Source: Caryophanales bacterium UBA4855 | GTDB lineage: Bacteria > Bacillota_I > Bacilli_A > RFN20 > CAG-826 | DNA length: 64,000 nt | NCBI GenBank assembly: GCA_002399785.1 | Contig: DHEH01000015.1 | Coordinates: forward strand, 8,826-72,825 | Reading direction: 5' to 3' | Part shown: positions 45,702 to 53,988 of the stretch, in pieces | How the letters are laid out: each line of letters begins with the position of its first letter | How positions within the stretch are numbered: position 1 is the stretch's first letter | Made by a program: the position numbers and the translations under genes | Notes under the pieces: model-generated | What the model saw: only the letters and a program-made list of their open reading frames with translations | Told to the model about the DNA's origin: nothing | Databases searched by the model: none

Positions 45702-45974
45702 ATGACCAAAAACGAACTTGTTATTGCCGTTGCCGAAGCTTGTGAATTATCAAAAAAGGATGCCGAAGCTGCTGTTAATGCTATTGTTGAATCAACAATT
45801 AATGCTTTAAAGAATGGTGAAGAAGTTAAATTCTCCGGATTTGGAACCTTTGCTGTTAAGACAAGAGCTAAGAGAACTGGAACAATTCCTGGAACAGATA
45901 AAAGGATTGAAATCCCAGCATCTAAGACTGTTGGTTTTAAAGCTTCTAAGAGTTTAAAAGAATTAGTAAAATAA
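45702..45974 (+). CDS. hup: DNA-binding protein HU
   Basis: A 90-residue histone-like protein that bends and compacts DNA. MTKNELVIAVAE, the FSGFGTFAVK turn, the DNA-binding arm tip (here RTGTIPGTDKRIEIPASKTV) and the closing FKASKSLKELVK are standard. ATG at 45702 with GAAAGGGG before it gives the canonical length; an earlier in-frame start at 45675 lies in the leader. Single-gene unit between its own promoter and terminator. Confidence 0.96.
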   Translation: MTKNELVIAVAEACELSKKDAEAAVNAIVESTINALKNGEEVKFSGFGTFAVKTRAKRTGTIPGTDKRIEIPASKTVGFKASKSLKELVK

Positions 45975-45997
45975 TTAACTAAAACTATTAAATGATT

Positions 45998-46031
45998 AAG
46001 AGAACTCTTACTATGAGAGTTCTCTTTTTTT
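45998..46031 (+). terminator. Intrinsic terminator after HU
   Basis: An 11-bp stem (AAGAGAACTCT / AGAGTTCTCTT) with a 7-base loop and a T-run. Confidence 0.92.
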
Positions 46032-46035
46032 ATTC

Positions 46036-46041
46036 TATAAT
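46036..46041 (+). promoter_or_regulatory. -10 element placing transcription at the cca start codon
   Basis: TATAAT ends six bases before the ATG of the CCA-type gene, and no Shine-Dalgarno lies between. A transcript from it would be essentially leaderless. The -35 position falls in the HU terminator arm and is not recognisable. Confidence 0.4.
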
Positions 46042-46047
46042 ATAAAC

Positions 46048-46680
46048 ATGGATTTAATTTTCGATCATCTAAAAAATATATTTAACGAAAATGGATTTCG
46101 TCTTTTTATGGTTGGCGGAACTAGTCGTGATTACATTTTAAATAAAATAATTGATGATTACGATTTGGTAAGCGATGCCACCCCTGATGATATTAAAAAA
46201 TTCTTATCAGTTGATATGACTTTTGCAAAATATGGCACTGTACGTTATAAATATGATAACAAGAAAATTGATATTATTACCTTCCGAGTTGAAAGTGGTT
46301 ATGTAGATTCTCGTCACCCATCTAAAATTGTTTTTGTAAAAACTCCTGAAGAAGATTATTTAAGACGAGATTTTACGATTGGAGCAATATATATTGATGA
46401 AAATTACAATATTATCGATCCAACAAAAAGAGGAGTTAAAGATCTTCAAAATCGTCAATTAGTTGTTATTGGCGATCCATTAATTAGATTTAAAGAAGAT
46501 CCATTAAGGCTACTTAGAGCCAAAAGATTTATCAAAAAGTACGATTTACATGTTGATGATGAATTAAAAAAAGTGATGCACGATAATTTATATTTGCTTG
46601 ATAATCTTAATAAAGATAAGATACTAGAGGAAAAGAAAAAAGAAGACGAAATCGGAGGGAAGAAAAATTATGAATTCTAA
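46048..46680 (+). CDS. cca: Short CCA-adding enzyme / poly(A) polymerase-type nucleotidyltransferase
   Basis: A 210-residue class II nucleotidyltransferase head and partial neck. The family motifs are present: MVGGTSRDYIL, the metal-binding DYDLVSDA, DFTIGA in RRDFTIGAIY, and the nucleotide-selecting region DPLIRFKEDPLRLLRAKRF. It ends at KDKILEEKKKEDE, where a normal ~400-residue enzyme continues with body and tail domains that hold the tRNA. No remnant follows, because dnaD starts 11 bases before the stop. It may be a reduced CCA enzyme, a truncated gene still translated, or a nucleotidyltransferase with another RNA substrate. Confidence 0.8.
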   Translation: MDLIFDHLKNIFNENGFRLFMVGGTSRDYILNKIIDDYDLVSDATPDDIKKFLSVDMTFAKYGTVRYKYDNKKIDIITFRVESGYVDSRHPSKIVFVKTPEEDYLRRDFTIGAIYIDENYNIIDPTKRGVKDLQNRQLVVIGDPLIRFKEDPLRLLRAKRFIKKYDLHVDDELKKVMHDNLYLLDNLNKDKILEEKKKEDEIGGKKNYEF

Positions 46681-47248
46681 CTCAGCAAGTGCATTAAATT
46701 TTAGTTATTTACTATTAGATTTTTATAAGACTTTAAATATAAATGAGCAGGAATTAGTGGTTATTTTGATGATCGATCACTTAAGAAAGCAAGAAAATGA
46801 GTTCATTACAAAAGATGAATTGTTGTTAAAAATGAATTTAAGCGAAAAAGAAATTGATCAAGCTATGACATCCTTATATAAAAAGAAATATATTGAGTTT
46901 TCGTTTGATTTAGGAAAACCTTCAACTTCAATTAAACCAATTAAAAAGATTCTTTATAAAAAATTTGAACAATCGATTTTCACAGAAGAAGAAATTGCGA
47001 ACAAGAAAGAAACTCTCCAAAAACGTGAAACAGTTTTTGATTTTCTTGAAAAAACTTTTGGCCGTCAACTTACTCCAATCGAAATAAGTCGTGCTGATGA
47101 GTGGATCAACAATGATGTTGAAGAAGATATAATTATTAATTCAATCAAAGATTCAGCCTTAAGCAATCGTTTATCAATTACTTACATCGATAGATTAATC
47201 ATTAAAAAAATGAAAAAAGAAGATAATAGTGGGAACGCAATTAAATAA
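46670..47248 (+). CDS. dnaD: DnaD-domain replication/primosome protein
   Basis: A 192-residue protein with an N-terminal winged-helix part (about 15-90, FITKDELLLKMNLSEKEIDQ) and a C-terminal DnaB_2/DnaD domain (about 125-190, FDFLEKTFGRQLTPIEISRA with ISYIDRLI-like YIDRLIIKK). Bacillus DnaD (232 residues) helps load the replicative helicase. Next to nth, as in Bacillus. CGGAGG inside the preceding gene provides the ribosome-binding site. Confidence 0.88.
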   Translation: MNSNSASALNFSYLLLDFYKTLNINEQELVVILMIDHLRKQENEFITKDELLLKMNLSEKEIDQAMTSLYKKKYIEFSFDLGKPSTSIKPIKKILYKKFEQSIFTEEEIANKKETLQKRETVFDFLEKTFGRQLTPIEISRADEWINNDVEEDIIINSIKDSALSNRLSITYIDRLIIKKMKKEDNSGNAIK

Positions 47249-47867
47249 AATAGAATTAATTCAAGATTATTTTGATGAATTATATCCAGAAGCTCATTGT
47301 GAATTAACATATCATAAAGATTATGAATTTTTAATTGCGGTCATGTTTAGTGCTCAATGTACTGATAAAAAAGTAAATAAGGTTACAGATGTTTTGTTTT
47401 CTAAATATAAAACTTTGAATGAACTTGATTTGGCACCTATTGAAGATATTGAATCAATCATTAAACCTTTAGGACTTTATAAGAACAAAGCAAAGAATTT
47501 AAAGGGGATTTGCAGGGGATTATTAGAAAATTTTAACGGAATTGTGCCTGATGATAAACTCAAATTAACCACTCTTCCAGGCGTTGGAACTAAAACAGCA
47601 AATGTTTGTTTAATTGAATTATTTAAAATTCCAGCTTTTCCAGTTGATACTCATGTTAGAAGAGTTTCAAATCGTTTAGGTTTAGTTTCGACAACAGACG
47701 TTTCAAAAATTGAAATTGCTTTAATGAAACAATTTCCAAAAGAAAAGCGGATCAAATTACATCATCAATTTATTTTCTTTGGAAGGTATTATTGTAAAGC
47801 TCTTTCTCCTAATTGTGCAAATTGCAAAATAAGGGGGATTTGCAAGGAAAAATGCAAAAATTTATAG
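47229..47867 (+). CDS. nth: Endonuclease III
   Basis: A 212-residue base-excision repair glycosylase/AP lyase. The helix-hairpin-helix LTTLPGVGTKTANVCL contains the catalytic Lys (about 122), and FPVDTHVRR the catalytic Asp. The C-terminal [4Fe-4S] pattern C-x6-C-x2-C-x5-C is intact (CKALSPNCANCKIRGIC). GTG start overlapping dnaD by 20 bases with a weak ribosome-binding site; no other plausible start precedes the conserved FSAQCTD block. The end overlaps the convergent recU gene by 6 bases. Confidence 0.94.
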   Translation: MGTQLNKIELIQDYFDELYPEAHCELTYHKDYEFLIAVMFSAQCTDKKVNKVTDVLFSKYKTLNELDLAPIEDIESIIKPLGLYKNKAKNLKGICRGLLENFNGIVPDDKLKLTTLPGVGTKTANVCLIELFKIPAFPVDTHVRRVSNRLGLVSTTDVSKIEIALMKQFPKEKRIKLHHQFIFFGRYYCKALSPNCANCKIRGICKEKCKNL

Positions 47868-48416
47868 CTTTTTTTCAATAATTTTTAGGTAATCTAAAGG
47901 GGGTTCAATACCTCTTTTTATTTGCTTTCCTTTCTCTTTAAAAAACGAAAGAGGAATTGATTTTCTTTTATTGTTTGTTAGAAAATAATCTAGTTCTTTA
48001 TAAAAGACAACAAAATATAAATTAAGTGTTTTAAATTCGAACAAAACAAAACCAATTCCACCAAGTTTAGTTATTCTTTTGAGGTGTTCTAATTGGTACG
48101 AATGAAAATTAGCAAGAGGAAAAGCGGTTTTATTATTGGTTGTTTTGGCTTCAAAATCTATATATTTTCCTTTAAAAACACCATTGTAATCAGTTGTTGA
48201 ATGTTTACTAAAGAAAGCGGAAGAAATTTGCTTAGTTTCTTCGTTCATTTTTACTATTTTAATTGGAGTATCTTTTTTATATATGACTGCAATTTCTTTA
48301 TTTAAATAATATCTATTTGATTCGTTTATTTCTTGTTCAAGAGACATTCCGCGATTTCCGTATTGCGTTAGTTTCTTCTTTTCTTTAATGTCAATTCCAA
48401 GCGGATAATTTACCAT
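47862..48416 (-). CDS. recU: Holliday junction resolvase RecU
   Basis: A 184-residue PD-(D/E)XK-type nuclease. YGNRGMSLEQEINESNRYYL is the conserved start, STTDYNGVFKGKYIDFEAKTT contains the D-E-K metal centre, and FPLANFHSYQLEHLKRI and GGIGFVLFEF are family blocks. Resolves four-way junctions during recombination and chromosome segregation. Start overlaps the stop of the exonuclease gene upstream (TAATG). Confidence 0.93.
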   Translation of the reverse strand: MVNYPLGIDIKEKKKLTQYGNRGMSLEQEINESNRYYLNKEIAVIYKKDTPIKIVKMNEETKQISSAFFSKHSTTDYNGVFKGKYIDFEAKTTNNKTAFPLANFHSYQLEHLKRITKLGGIGFVLFEFKTLNLYFVVFYKELDYFLTNNKRKSIPLSFFKEKGKQIKRGIEPPLDYLKIIEKKL

Positions 48417-49138
48417 TAAATATCTTCCTCGATAAATCGTTCAAATTCTTCTTTACTAACTTTTCCTTCTTTCATCATTTTTTTAATTGCTTTATTAACA
48501 GGATTTGGAAGATGAGGATTATTAGCTAGAACTTGTTTATATACTTCTTTTAATATTGATTGTTTAGTAGTGGTAGCATCGAAAAGTAACATTAAATTTT
48601 TAGCATCTGTTTCTGGATTATGAGCATCAGCGAGTGGAGTAACTTGAAAGATTTTTAAAGCATCCAATAAACTTAATTGTTCATTTTTGTTGCTGCGAAT
48701 GTAATATTGTAAAATGTTAGCGAAATCAATATGATTTTTGTAAATTGTTTTAATAAATGGAGTTTCACCTTCTAGAGAATTAGCAACACTTTGATGAAGT
48801 AAACGCATATCGAAATTTCCATAAGATAAATATTTAATGCGGTTGGTAGTTTTTCCAACATATTTTTCAAATTTAGCGATTCCCTGTTCAAAAGAAACAC
48901 CGTTTTCTTTTAAATAATCATCGGTAATACCGGTTAATTTAACGACTATTTTACCAACTTCTCCTGAAGCTTTAGTAAAAACCTTAAAAGAATTGTATTT
49001 TTTACAAATTTTATTTTTATTATCTAATTCAACTTTGATGGCTCCAATAGCAATTATTTCTTGCGTATATTGGGTACCTTCAAAATCAACAAAGACAATG
49101 GTTTTAAAATCGTTTAAAGCTTGATTCAATAATTTCAC
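48416..49138 (-). CDS. DEDDh-family 3'-5' exonuclease-like protein
   Basis: A 240-residue protein of the RNase T/DnaQ fold. Exo I is FVDFEGTQ (D-x-E), Exo II lies around LSYGNFDMRLL, and Exo III is AHNPETDAKNLM with the His-x4-Asp of the DEDDh class. Typical substrates are single-stranded RNA or DNA ends; this one is not identifiable further. GTG start at 49138 with no good ribosome-binding site. Forms a two-gene unit with recU, and the pair could act in DNA processing. Confidence 0.75.
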   Translation of the reverse strand: MKLLNQALNDFKTIVFVDFEGTQYTQEIIAIGAIKVELDNKNKICKKYNSFKVFTKASGEVGKIVVKLTGITDDYLKENGVSFEQGIAKFEKYVGKTTNRIKYLSYGNFDMRLLHQSVANSLEGETPFIKTIYKNHIDFANILQYYIRSNKNEQLSLLDALKIFQVTPLADAHNPETDAKNLMLLFDATTTKQSILKEVYKQVLANNPHLPNPVNKAIKKMMKEGKVSKEEFERFIEEDI

Positions 49139-49192
49139 GACTTTATTTTAAACTAAAATCGGTTTACATTAAACCAATGTTTTAATGTTTCA

Positions 49193-49221
49193 TTGAATTA
49201 TTTAGCTGCTTTTAATATAAT
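49193..49221 (+). promoter_or_regulatory. Promoter of gpsB-rnpB
   Basis: TTGAAT, exactly 17 bp, TATAAT, ending 22 bases before the gpsB ATG. An in-frame ATG that would extend GpsB lies within this promoter and is therefore rejected as a start. Confidence 0.75.
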
Positions 49222-49243
49222 TAAAAGCACTAGGAAAGAGGTT

Positions 49244-49612
49244 ATGAAACTATATTTAAATCAATTCGATATTTTGAATAAAAAGTTTAAAAAAGGCGTC
49301 AAAGGCTATGATTCTGATGAAGTTGACGATTTTTTAGATAAGGTCTTAAGAGATTATCGCAATTTTGACACCGTTTGTGAAGAGTACGATAAACAAATTA
49401 TTTCTTTAAAACGCGAAAATGAAACTACAAAAGCCGAAGTTCGCGAATTAAATAACGAATTATCCATTCAAAAATCTAAAAATATAGCCGCTAAAAATTT
49501 AAGTCATGATGATAGCAATATTTATCTTGACCCAATTGATTTACTTGAAAGATGTAGTAAATACGAAAAAAGGCTATATGATTTAGGCGTTGATCCTAGT
49601 AAAATTAAGTAG
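49244..49612 (+). CDS. gpsB: Cell division protein GpsB (DivIVA family)
   Basis: A 122-residue protein: N-terminal membrane-binding/coiled-coil domain with FKKGVKGYDSDEVDDFLDKV, central coiled coil (EYDKQIISLKRENE), a linker, and a C-terminal DLLERCSKYEKRLYDLG matching the GpsB trimerisation domain. It coordinates cell-wall synthesis enzymes at the division site. AGGAAAGAGG supports the ATG at 49244. rnpB follows immediately, the same neighbourhood as in Bacillus. Confidence 0.92.
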   Translation: MKLYLNQFDILNKKFKKGVKGYDSDEVDDFLDKVLRDYRNFDTVCEEYDKQIISLKRENETTKAEVRELNNELSIQKSKNIAAKNLSHDDSNIYLDPIDLLERCSKYEKRLYDLGVDPSKIK

Positions 49613-49953
49613 TTTTCAGTCTATACAATCGCTGGTTAGCAATAACTAGAGGAAAGTCCATGCTCGCACATCCTGTGATGGATGTAGTGATTATGCTAGT
49701 CTAAAAAATAAGGCTAGGTACTTGGGAGCAAGTAACGGCGAGTTTATCCTAAAAGGCAACTCATGGAAAAGACTCATAAAGTGCCACAGTGACGAATCTA
49801 TTAGAAATAGTAGAGTGAAACGTTGGTAAACCCCATAAGCGAGAAACCCAAATTTGGTAGGGGAAATGGTTGAGAGAAATTGAACTTGATACCGTAAGAG
49901 AAATCTTAGATAAATGGTTGTATATAACAGAACATGGCTTATGGACTGAATAC
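49613..49953 (+). ncRNA. rnpB: RNase P RNA (type B)
   Basis: Closing helix P1 pairs TTCAGTC (49615-49621) with GACTGAA (49944-49950). The universal 5' core GAGGAAAGTCCATGCTCGCAC and the 3' core ACAGAACATGGCTTATGGAC are present, with GCGAGAAACCC and GTGAAACG between, in the order expected for the Firmicute type. This RNA is the catalytic part of RNase P, which trims tRNA 5' ends. It starts right after gpsB and ends 17 bases before pgsA without any terminator, so it seems embedded in a protein-coding transcript. Ends are approximate. Confidence 0.95.
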
Positions 49954-49970
49954 TCAATAAAGGAGAAAAG

Positions 49971-50657
49971 ATGGAGCAAAAAGCTAAATTAAAGGTTAAT
50001 TTACCTACAAAAATTACTATTTCACGCATTATTGTTGCTTTTTTATTAATTGTTACCATTGTCGTTTTATATATAGTTGATCAATTTAATCCATTTATTA
50101 TAAATTTTAATATTGAACTCAATAATAATGGAGCAACTATTAACTGGTTGATGATTATTTTATTTGTGGTTTTTCTTATTGCTAGTTTTACAGATTTTTT
50201 AGACGGATATTTAGCGAGAAAAAATAACCAAGTTACTGATTTAGGGAAATTTTTAGATCCAATAGCCGATAAAATGCTCATCAATGGTATGATGATTTTC
50301 TTAGCTTTAAATTTTTCATCGCTTGGAGAAAGCTTAAAATTTCCATTCTTTTGTGTAATTATTATGGAAATTCGTGATTTAATTGTTGATGGTCTTAGAT
50401 TTATGGCTGCTACAAAACATACGGTAATTGCTGCTAATATTTTTGGAAAACTTAAAACTGTTTTGCAAATGGTTGCTATTTCTTTTGTATTTATTAACGG
50501 ATGGCCATTTTCATATTTTGACGCAACCTGGATGCCATATTTACATATAACCGATTTTATTTGTTATGCCGCAACAATAGTCAGTGTTTTAAGTGGTGCT
50601 ATTTATTTAATACAAAATAAATCTGTATTTTTAGGCCAAAATAATGACTCAAAATGA
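49971..50657 (+). CDS. pgsA: CDP-diacylglycerol-glycerol-3-phosphate 3-phosphatidyltransferase
   Basis: A 228-residue membrane enzyme for the committed step of phosphatidylglycerol synthesis. The CDP-alcohol phosphotransferase motif is complete: DFLDGYLARKN followed by DLGKFLDPIADK, giving D-G-x2-A-R-x8-G-x3-D-x3-D. About five to six helices. AAGGAG ribosome-binding site just after rnpB. Overlaps cinA by 14 bases; pgsA-cinA-recA is the Bacillus order. Confidence 0.95.
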   Translation: MEQKAKLKVNLPTKITISRIIVAFLLIVTIVVLYIVDQFNPFIINFNIELNNNGATINWLMIILFVVFLIASFTDFLDGYLARKNNQVTDLGKFLDPIADKMLINGMMIFLALNFSSLGESLKFPFFCVIIMEIRDLIVDGLRFMAATKHTVIAANIFGKLKTVLQMVAISFVFINGWPFSYFDATWMPYLHITDFICYAATIVSVLSGAIYLIQNKSVFLGQNNDSK

Positions 50658-51129
50658 AGAATTAGTTAAAGAACTTACGAAACATAATTTGACAATTGGA
50701 AGCATAGAATCATATACTGGTGGACTTTTTGGTAAAGAAATTACTGATGTTCCTGGAGCAAGTAAAGTTTATAAAGGTGGAATTATAGTTTATACAATCG
50801 AAGAAAAAGTTCGACTTTTAGGTATCGAACCTTCCTTTATTGAAGAAAATGGTGTCGTTTCTCAAGCGGTTGCAAAGGAACTTGCATTAAAAGGAAAAGA
50901 AAGATTAAACACTGATATTGTCGTTTCTTTTACTGGAAATGCAGGACCAACGCGAGATGTGTGTAGTCATGGTAGCGAAGTTGGTGAAGTTTATATAGGA
51001 ATACTTTTTAAAGATAATTATTATTTTTTAAAAAATATCAATCCTGAATTAAGTAGAAGTGAGATTCGTGAAGAATCAATTCAGATGTCTGTTGAGTTTA
51101 TTTTAAATATTTTAAAAAAGTCTTCTTAA
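50644..51129 (+). CDS. cinA: CinA C-terminal domain protein (NMN deamidase type)
   Basis: A 161-residue protein corresponding to the C-terminal (PncC) domain of CinA alone. ESYTGGLFGKEITDVPGASK, GGIIVYTIEEKV and FTGNAGPTRD are conserved; the active enzyme hydrolyses nicotinamide mononucleotide to the acid form. The N-terminal MoeA-like domain found in Bacillus CinA is absent. In the usual spot between pgsA and recA. Confidence 0.9.
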   Translation: MTQNEELVKELTKHNLTIGSIESYTGGLFGKEITDVPGASKVYKGGIIVYTIEEKVRLLGIEPSFIEENGVVSQAVAKELALKGKERLNTDIVVSFTGNAGPTRDVCSHGSEVGEVYIGILFKDNYYFLKNINPELSRSEIREESIQMSVEFILNILKKSS

Positions 51130-51173
51130 TTTTTTATGGTTATTGGCATCTTGTATGTATGGAGGAAAAAATC

Positions 51174-52247
51174 ATGGCAAAAAATGAAAAAGAAAATAAT
51201 GGACCTATCGATTTACAAGATGTTTTAACGCAAGTTAGACATGAATTTGGAAAAGGCTCTATTATGCGATTAGGAGATCGTCCTAATTCTGACGTTGGTG
51301 TAATTAATAGTGGGTCAATACTATTAAATAGAGCGCTAGGTATTGGTGGATATCCAAAAGGAAGGATTATTGAAATCTATGGTCCGGAAAGTAGTGGTAA
51401 GACAACTTTAGCTCTTACTGCGGTGGCTGAAGTACAAAAAGAAGAGGGAATGGCTGCGTTTATTGATGCTGAAAATTCTATTGACCCTGTTTATGCCGAA
51501 GCTTTAGGTGTTGATATTGATAATTTAATTTTGAGCCAACCAGATTGCGGAGAACAAGCTTTAGAAATTGTTGAAATGCTTGCAAAAAGCGGAGCTTTCC
51601 AATTAATCGTTGTTGATAGTGTAGCGGCTCTTGTTCCTCAAGCTGAACTTGATGGCGTTATGACCGATCAATCAATTGGCTTACAAGCAAGATTAATGTC
51701 AAAAGGATTAAGAAAAATTACAGGTTTATTGAATAAAAATGGATGTTCTGTTATTTTCATTAATCAATTAAGAGAAAAAATTGGTGTTATTTATGGGCCA
51801 AGCGAGACTACAACTGGTGGTAGAGCTTTAAAATTTTATTCATCGGTTAGAATTGATATTCGACGTGGAGAAGCTATTAAGGAAGGTGTTAATTTAGTCG
51901 GTAATATCGCAAATATTCGTGTTGTGAAGAATAAGGTTGCCTCTCCATTTAAAACTTGTAAAGTCGATATTGTTTATGGAAAAGGCATTTCAAAAGAAGG
52001 TGAATTGCTTGATTTAGCAACTGAACTTGGAATTGTTAAAAAATCTGGATCATGGTATGAAGTTTATGGACAAAGAATTGGCCAAGGACGAGATACTGCA
52101 AAAGAATTTTTACTAAACCATAACGATATTTATAATAAAGTTAAAAAGGAAGTTGTTGATAGCGAAAACAAACTTTTAGAGGAAGCTAAACTAGCAGACT
52201 CCGTTTCTACTAAAGAAGAAGATAAAGTAGTAAGCGAAGATAAATAA
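51174..52247 (+). CDS. recA: Recombinase RecA
   Basis: A 357-residue strand-exchange ATPase. Walker A GPESSGKTTL (about 69-78), AAFIDAENSIDPVYAEALG, Walker B LIVVDSVAALVP, the L2 loop NQLREKIGVIYG followed by TTTGGRALKFYSS are all present. The C-terminal tail is acidic and Lys/Glu-rich as usual. ATG at 51174 is chosen because the in-frame ATG at 51159 is part of the Shine-Dalgarno region (TGGAGG). Confidence 0.98.
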   Translation: MAKNEKENNGPIDLQDVLTQVRHEFGKGSIMRLGDRPNSDVGVINSGSILLNRALGIGGYPKGRIIEIYGPESSGKTTLALTAVAEVQKEEGMAAFIDAENSIDPVYAEALGVDIDNLILSQPDCGEQALEIVEMLAKSGAFQLIVVDSVAALVPQAELDGVMTDQSIGLQARLMSKGLRKITGLLNKNGCSVIFINQLREKIGVIYGPSETTTGGRALKFYSSVRIDIRRGEAIKEGVNLVGNIANIRVVKNKVASPFKTCKVDIVYGKGISKEGELLDLATELGIVKKSGSWYEVYGQRIGQGRDTAKEFLLNHNDIYNKVKKEVVDSENKLLEEAKLADSVSTKEEDKVVSEDK

Positions 52248-52284
52248 CACTTTATATAAGTTTCTCTTTTCTATATAATAAAAG

Positions 52285-52304
52285 AAGTATCTTACAAGAT
52301 ACTT
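52285..52304 (+). other. Hairpin after recA
   Basis: AAGTATCTT and AAGATACTT form a tight stem (8-9 bp) 37 bases after recA. No T-run follows, so it is a weak terminator at best; it could be an RNA-stability or processing element. The rest of the 178-base gap before rny is AT-rich with a possible promoter (TTGCTG, 16 bp, TATCTT at 52363-52390). Confidence 0.35.
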
Positions 52305-52425
52305 GTTATATATTCCAATTTAAGATTTTATTTTCATATAAATATAAATTTATTTCTTATTTTTGCTGTAATAGGGATAATAGGTATCTTTCTAGCTACT
52401 TAACGTATAGAAAAGGGGATTTATT

Positions 52426-53988
52426 ATGGATTTAACACTTGCAATAGTACTTATAATTGTCTGTGCTTTAGTCGGTATCATCGTTGGTTTTTTGGTTTGT
52501 ATGTTCTTACCTGTTATGAAAGCAAAAAGAGCTCAAACTAATGCTAATAAAATTATTAATGATGCTGAAAATAAAGCAGATCGTATTAAGAAAAATGCAC
52601 AAATTGACGCAAAACAAGACATATTCGAGATGAAAAAAGAAGCCGAAAAAGATATTAAAGAAAGAAAAGAAGAAGTAGTCGTAAGTGAAAACAAATTGAA
52701 TCAAAGAGAGCAAACTATCGATGCTCGTGATGCTGCCTTACTTAAAAAGGAGCAATCACTTGAAGATAAAGACAAAAATCTTGATTTCTCAATTCAAGAG
52801 AATAAAAAAAGAGGCGCTTTACTTCAAGAAAAAATAGATTCAATAATCGTCGAGCTTCAAAAGGTCGCTAACATGAGCGAAAAAGAGGCTCGTGATCAAA
52901 TTTTTGCTAAAGTTGAAGAAAAAGAACAAATTAATATCGCTAAATTTTTAAGAGAAAAAGAAGATGAAGCTGAAACTACTGCTAATGATAAAGCTAGAGA
53001 CATTTTAGCAAATGCTTTAGCTCGTCAAGCTCAAGAAGTTACAACCGAAAGAACTGTTAATGTTATTTCACTTCCTAGCGATGAAATGAAAGGTAGAATT
53101 ATTGGACGTGAAGGTCGCAATATCAAATCATTAGAGCAATTATTAGGTGTTGATATTTTGATAGATGACACTCCAGAAGCAATTACAGTTTCTTGTTTTA
53201 ATCCTATTAGAAGAGAAATAGCTAGTCGTACTTTAAACATCTTAATTAAAGACGGAAGAATACAACCTGGTAGAATCGAAGAAGTTATTGCTAAATGTCA
53301 AAAAGAGCTTGATGAATCAATTCGTAAAGCTGGAGAAGATGCTTTACTTAAATTAGGCATTAGTGGCATGAATAAAGAATTAGTAACTTATGTTGGAAGA
53401 TTAAAATTCAGAACAAGTTATGGACAAAACCAATTAGATCACTCTGTCGAAACCGCATTTATTTGTGGAACAATGGCTGCCGAACTTGGTCTTGATCAAC
53501 AAATGGCTAAACGCGCTGGTTTATTACATGATATTGGTAAATCTTGTGATTATGAAGTTGAAGGAAGTCACGTTGAAATCGGTGCTAGATTGGCAAGAAA
53601 ATATGGAGAAAGCGATATTGTTGTTAATTCAATCGCTGCTCACCACAATGATGTTCCTTGTAAATCCGTCATTGCTTATTTAGTGCAATCTGCTGATACA
53701 TTAAGTGCTGCTAGACCTGGAGCAAGAAGTGAAACTTTAGAAACATATATAAAACGTATTGAACAACTTGAAACAATCTGCAAAGGTTTTGATGGTGTTC
53801 AAACATGTTATGCTATGCAATCAGGTAGAGAAGTTCGTGTTATTGTTCTTCCTGAAAAGATTGATGATTTGGGTGCGTTCAATTTAGCTCGACAAATTAG
53901 AGAAAAAATTGAAAGCGATATGAAATATCCAGGACAAATAAAAGTTAACGTTATTCGTGAATATCGTGCTATAGAAACCGCTAAATAA
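52426..53988 (+). CDS. rny: Ribonuclease Y
   Basis: A 520-residue membrane-tethered endoribonuclease, identical in length to the Bacillus enzyme. N-terminal helix (about 5-27), a long Lys/Glu coiled coil (30-180), a KH domain with GRIIGREGRNIKSLEQLLGV (about 223-242), and an HD domain with DHSVETAF, LLHDIGKS and AAHHND. It starts decay of many mRNAs. AAAAGGGG ribosome-binding site. The stop is directly followed by ymdB (1-base overlap). Its known cofactors include YlbF, YmcA and YaaT; see the miaB entry. Confidence 0.98.
   Translation: MDLTLAIVLIIVCALVGIIVGFLVCMFLPVMKAKRAQTNANKIINDAENKADRIKKNAQIDAKQDIFEMKKEAEKDIKERKEEVVVSENKLNQREQTIDARDAALLKKEQSLEDKDKNLDFSIQENKKRGALLQEKIDSIIVELQKVANMSEKEARDQIFAKVEEKEQINIAKFLREKEDEAETTANDKARDILANALARQAQEVTTERTVNVISLPSDEMKGRIIGREGRNIKSLEQLLGVDILIDDTPEAITVSCFNPIRREIASRTLNILIKDGRIQPGRIEEVIAKCQKELDESIRKAGEDALLKLGISGMNKELVTYVGRLKFRTSYGQNQLDHSVETAFICGTMAAELGLDQQMAKRAGLLHDIGKSCDYEVEGSHVEIGARLARKYGESDIVVNSIAAHHNDVPCKSVIAYLVQSADTLSAARPGARSETLETYIKRIEQLETICKGFDGVQTCYAMQSGREVRVIVLPEKIDDLGAFNLARQIREKIESDMKYPGQIKVNVIREYRAIETAK

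Noticed and set aside
49691..50059. Minus-strand open frames over rnpB
   Set aside because: They are antisense to the RNase P RNA core and show no protein family features or initiation signal.
52285..52304. Strong terminator after recA
   Set aside because: The stem is good but no T-run follows, so it is kept only as an unexplained hairpin.
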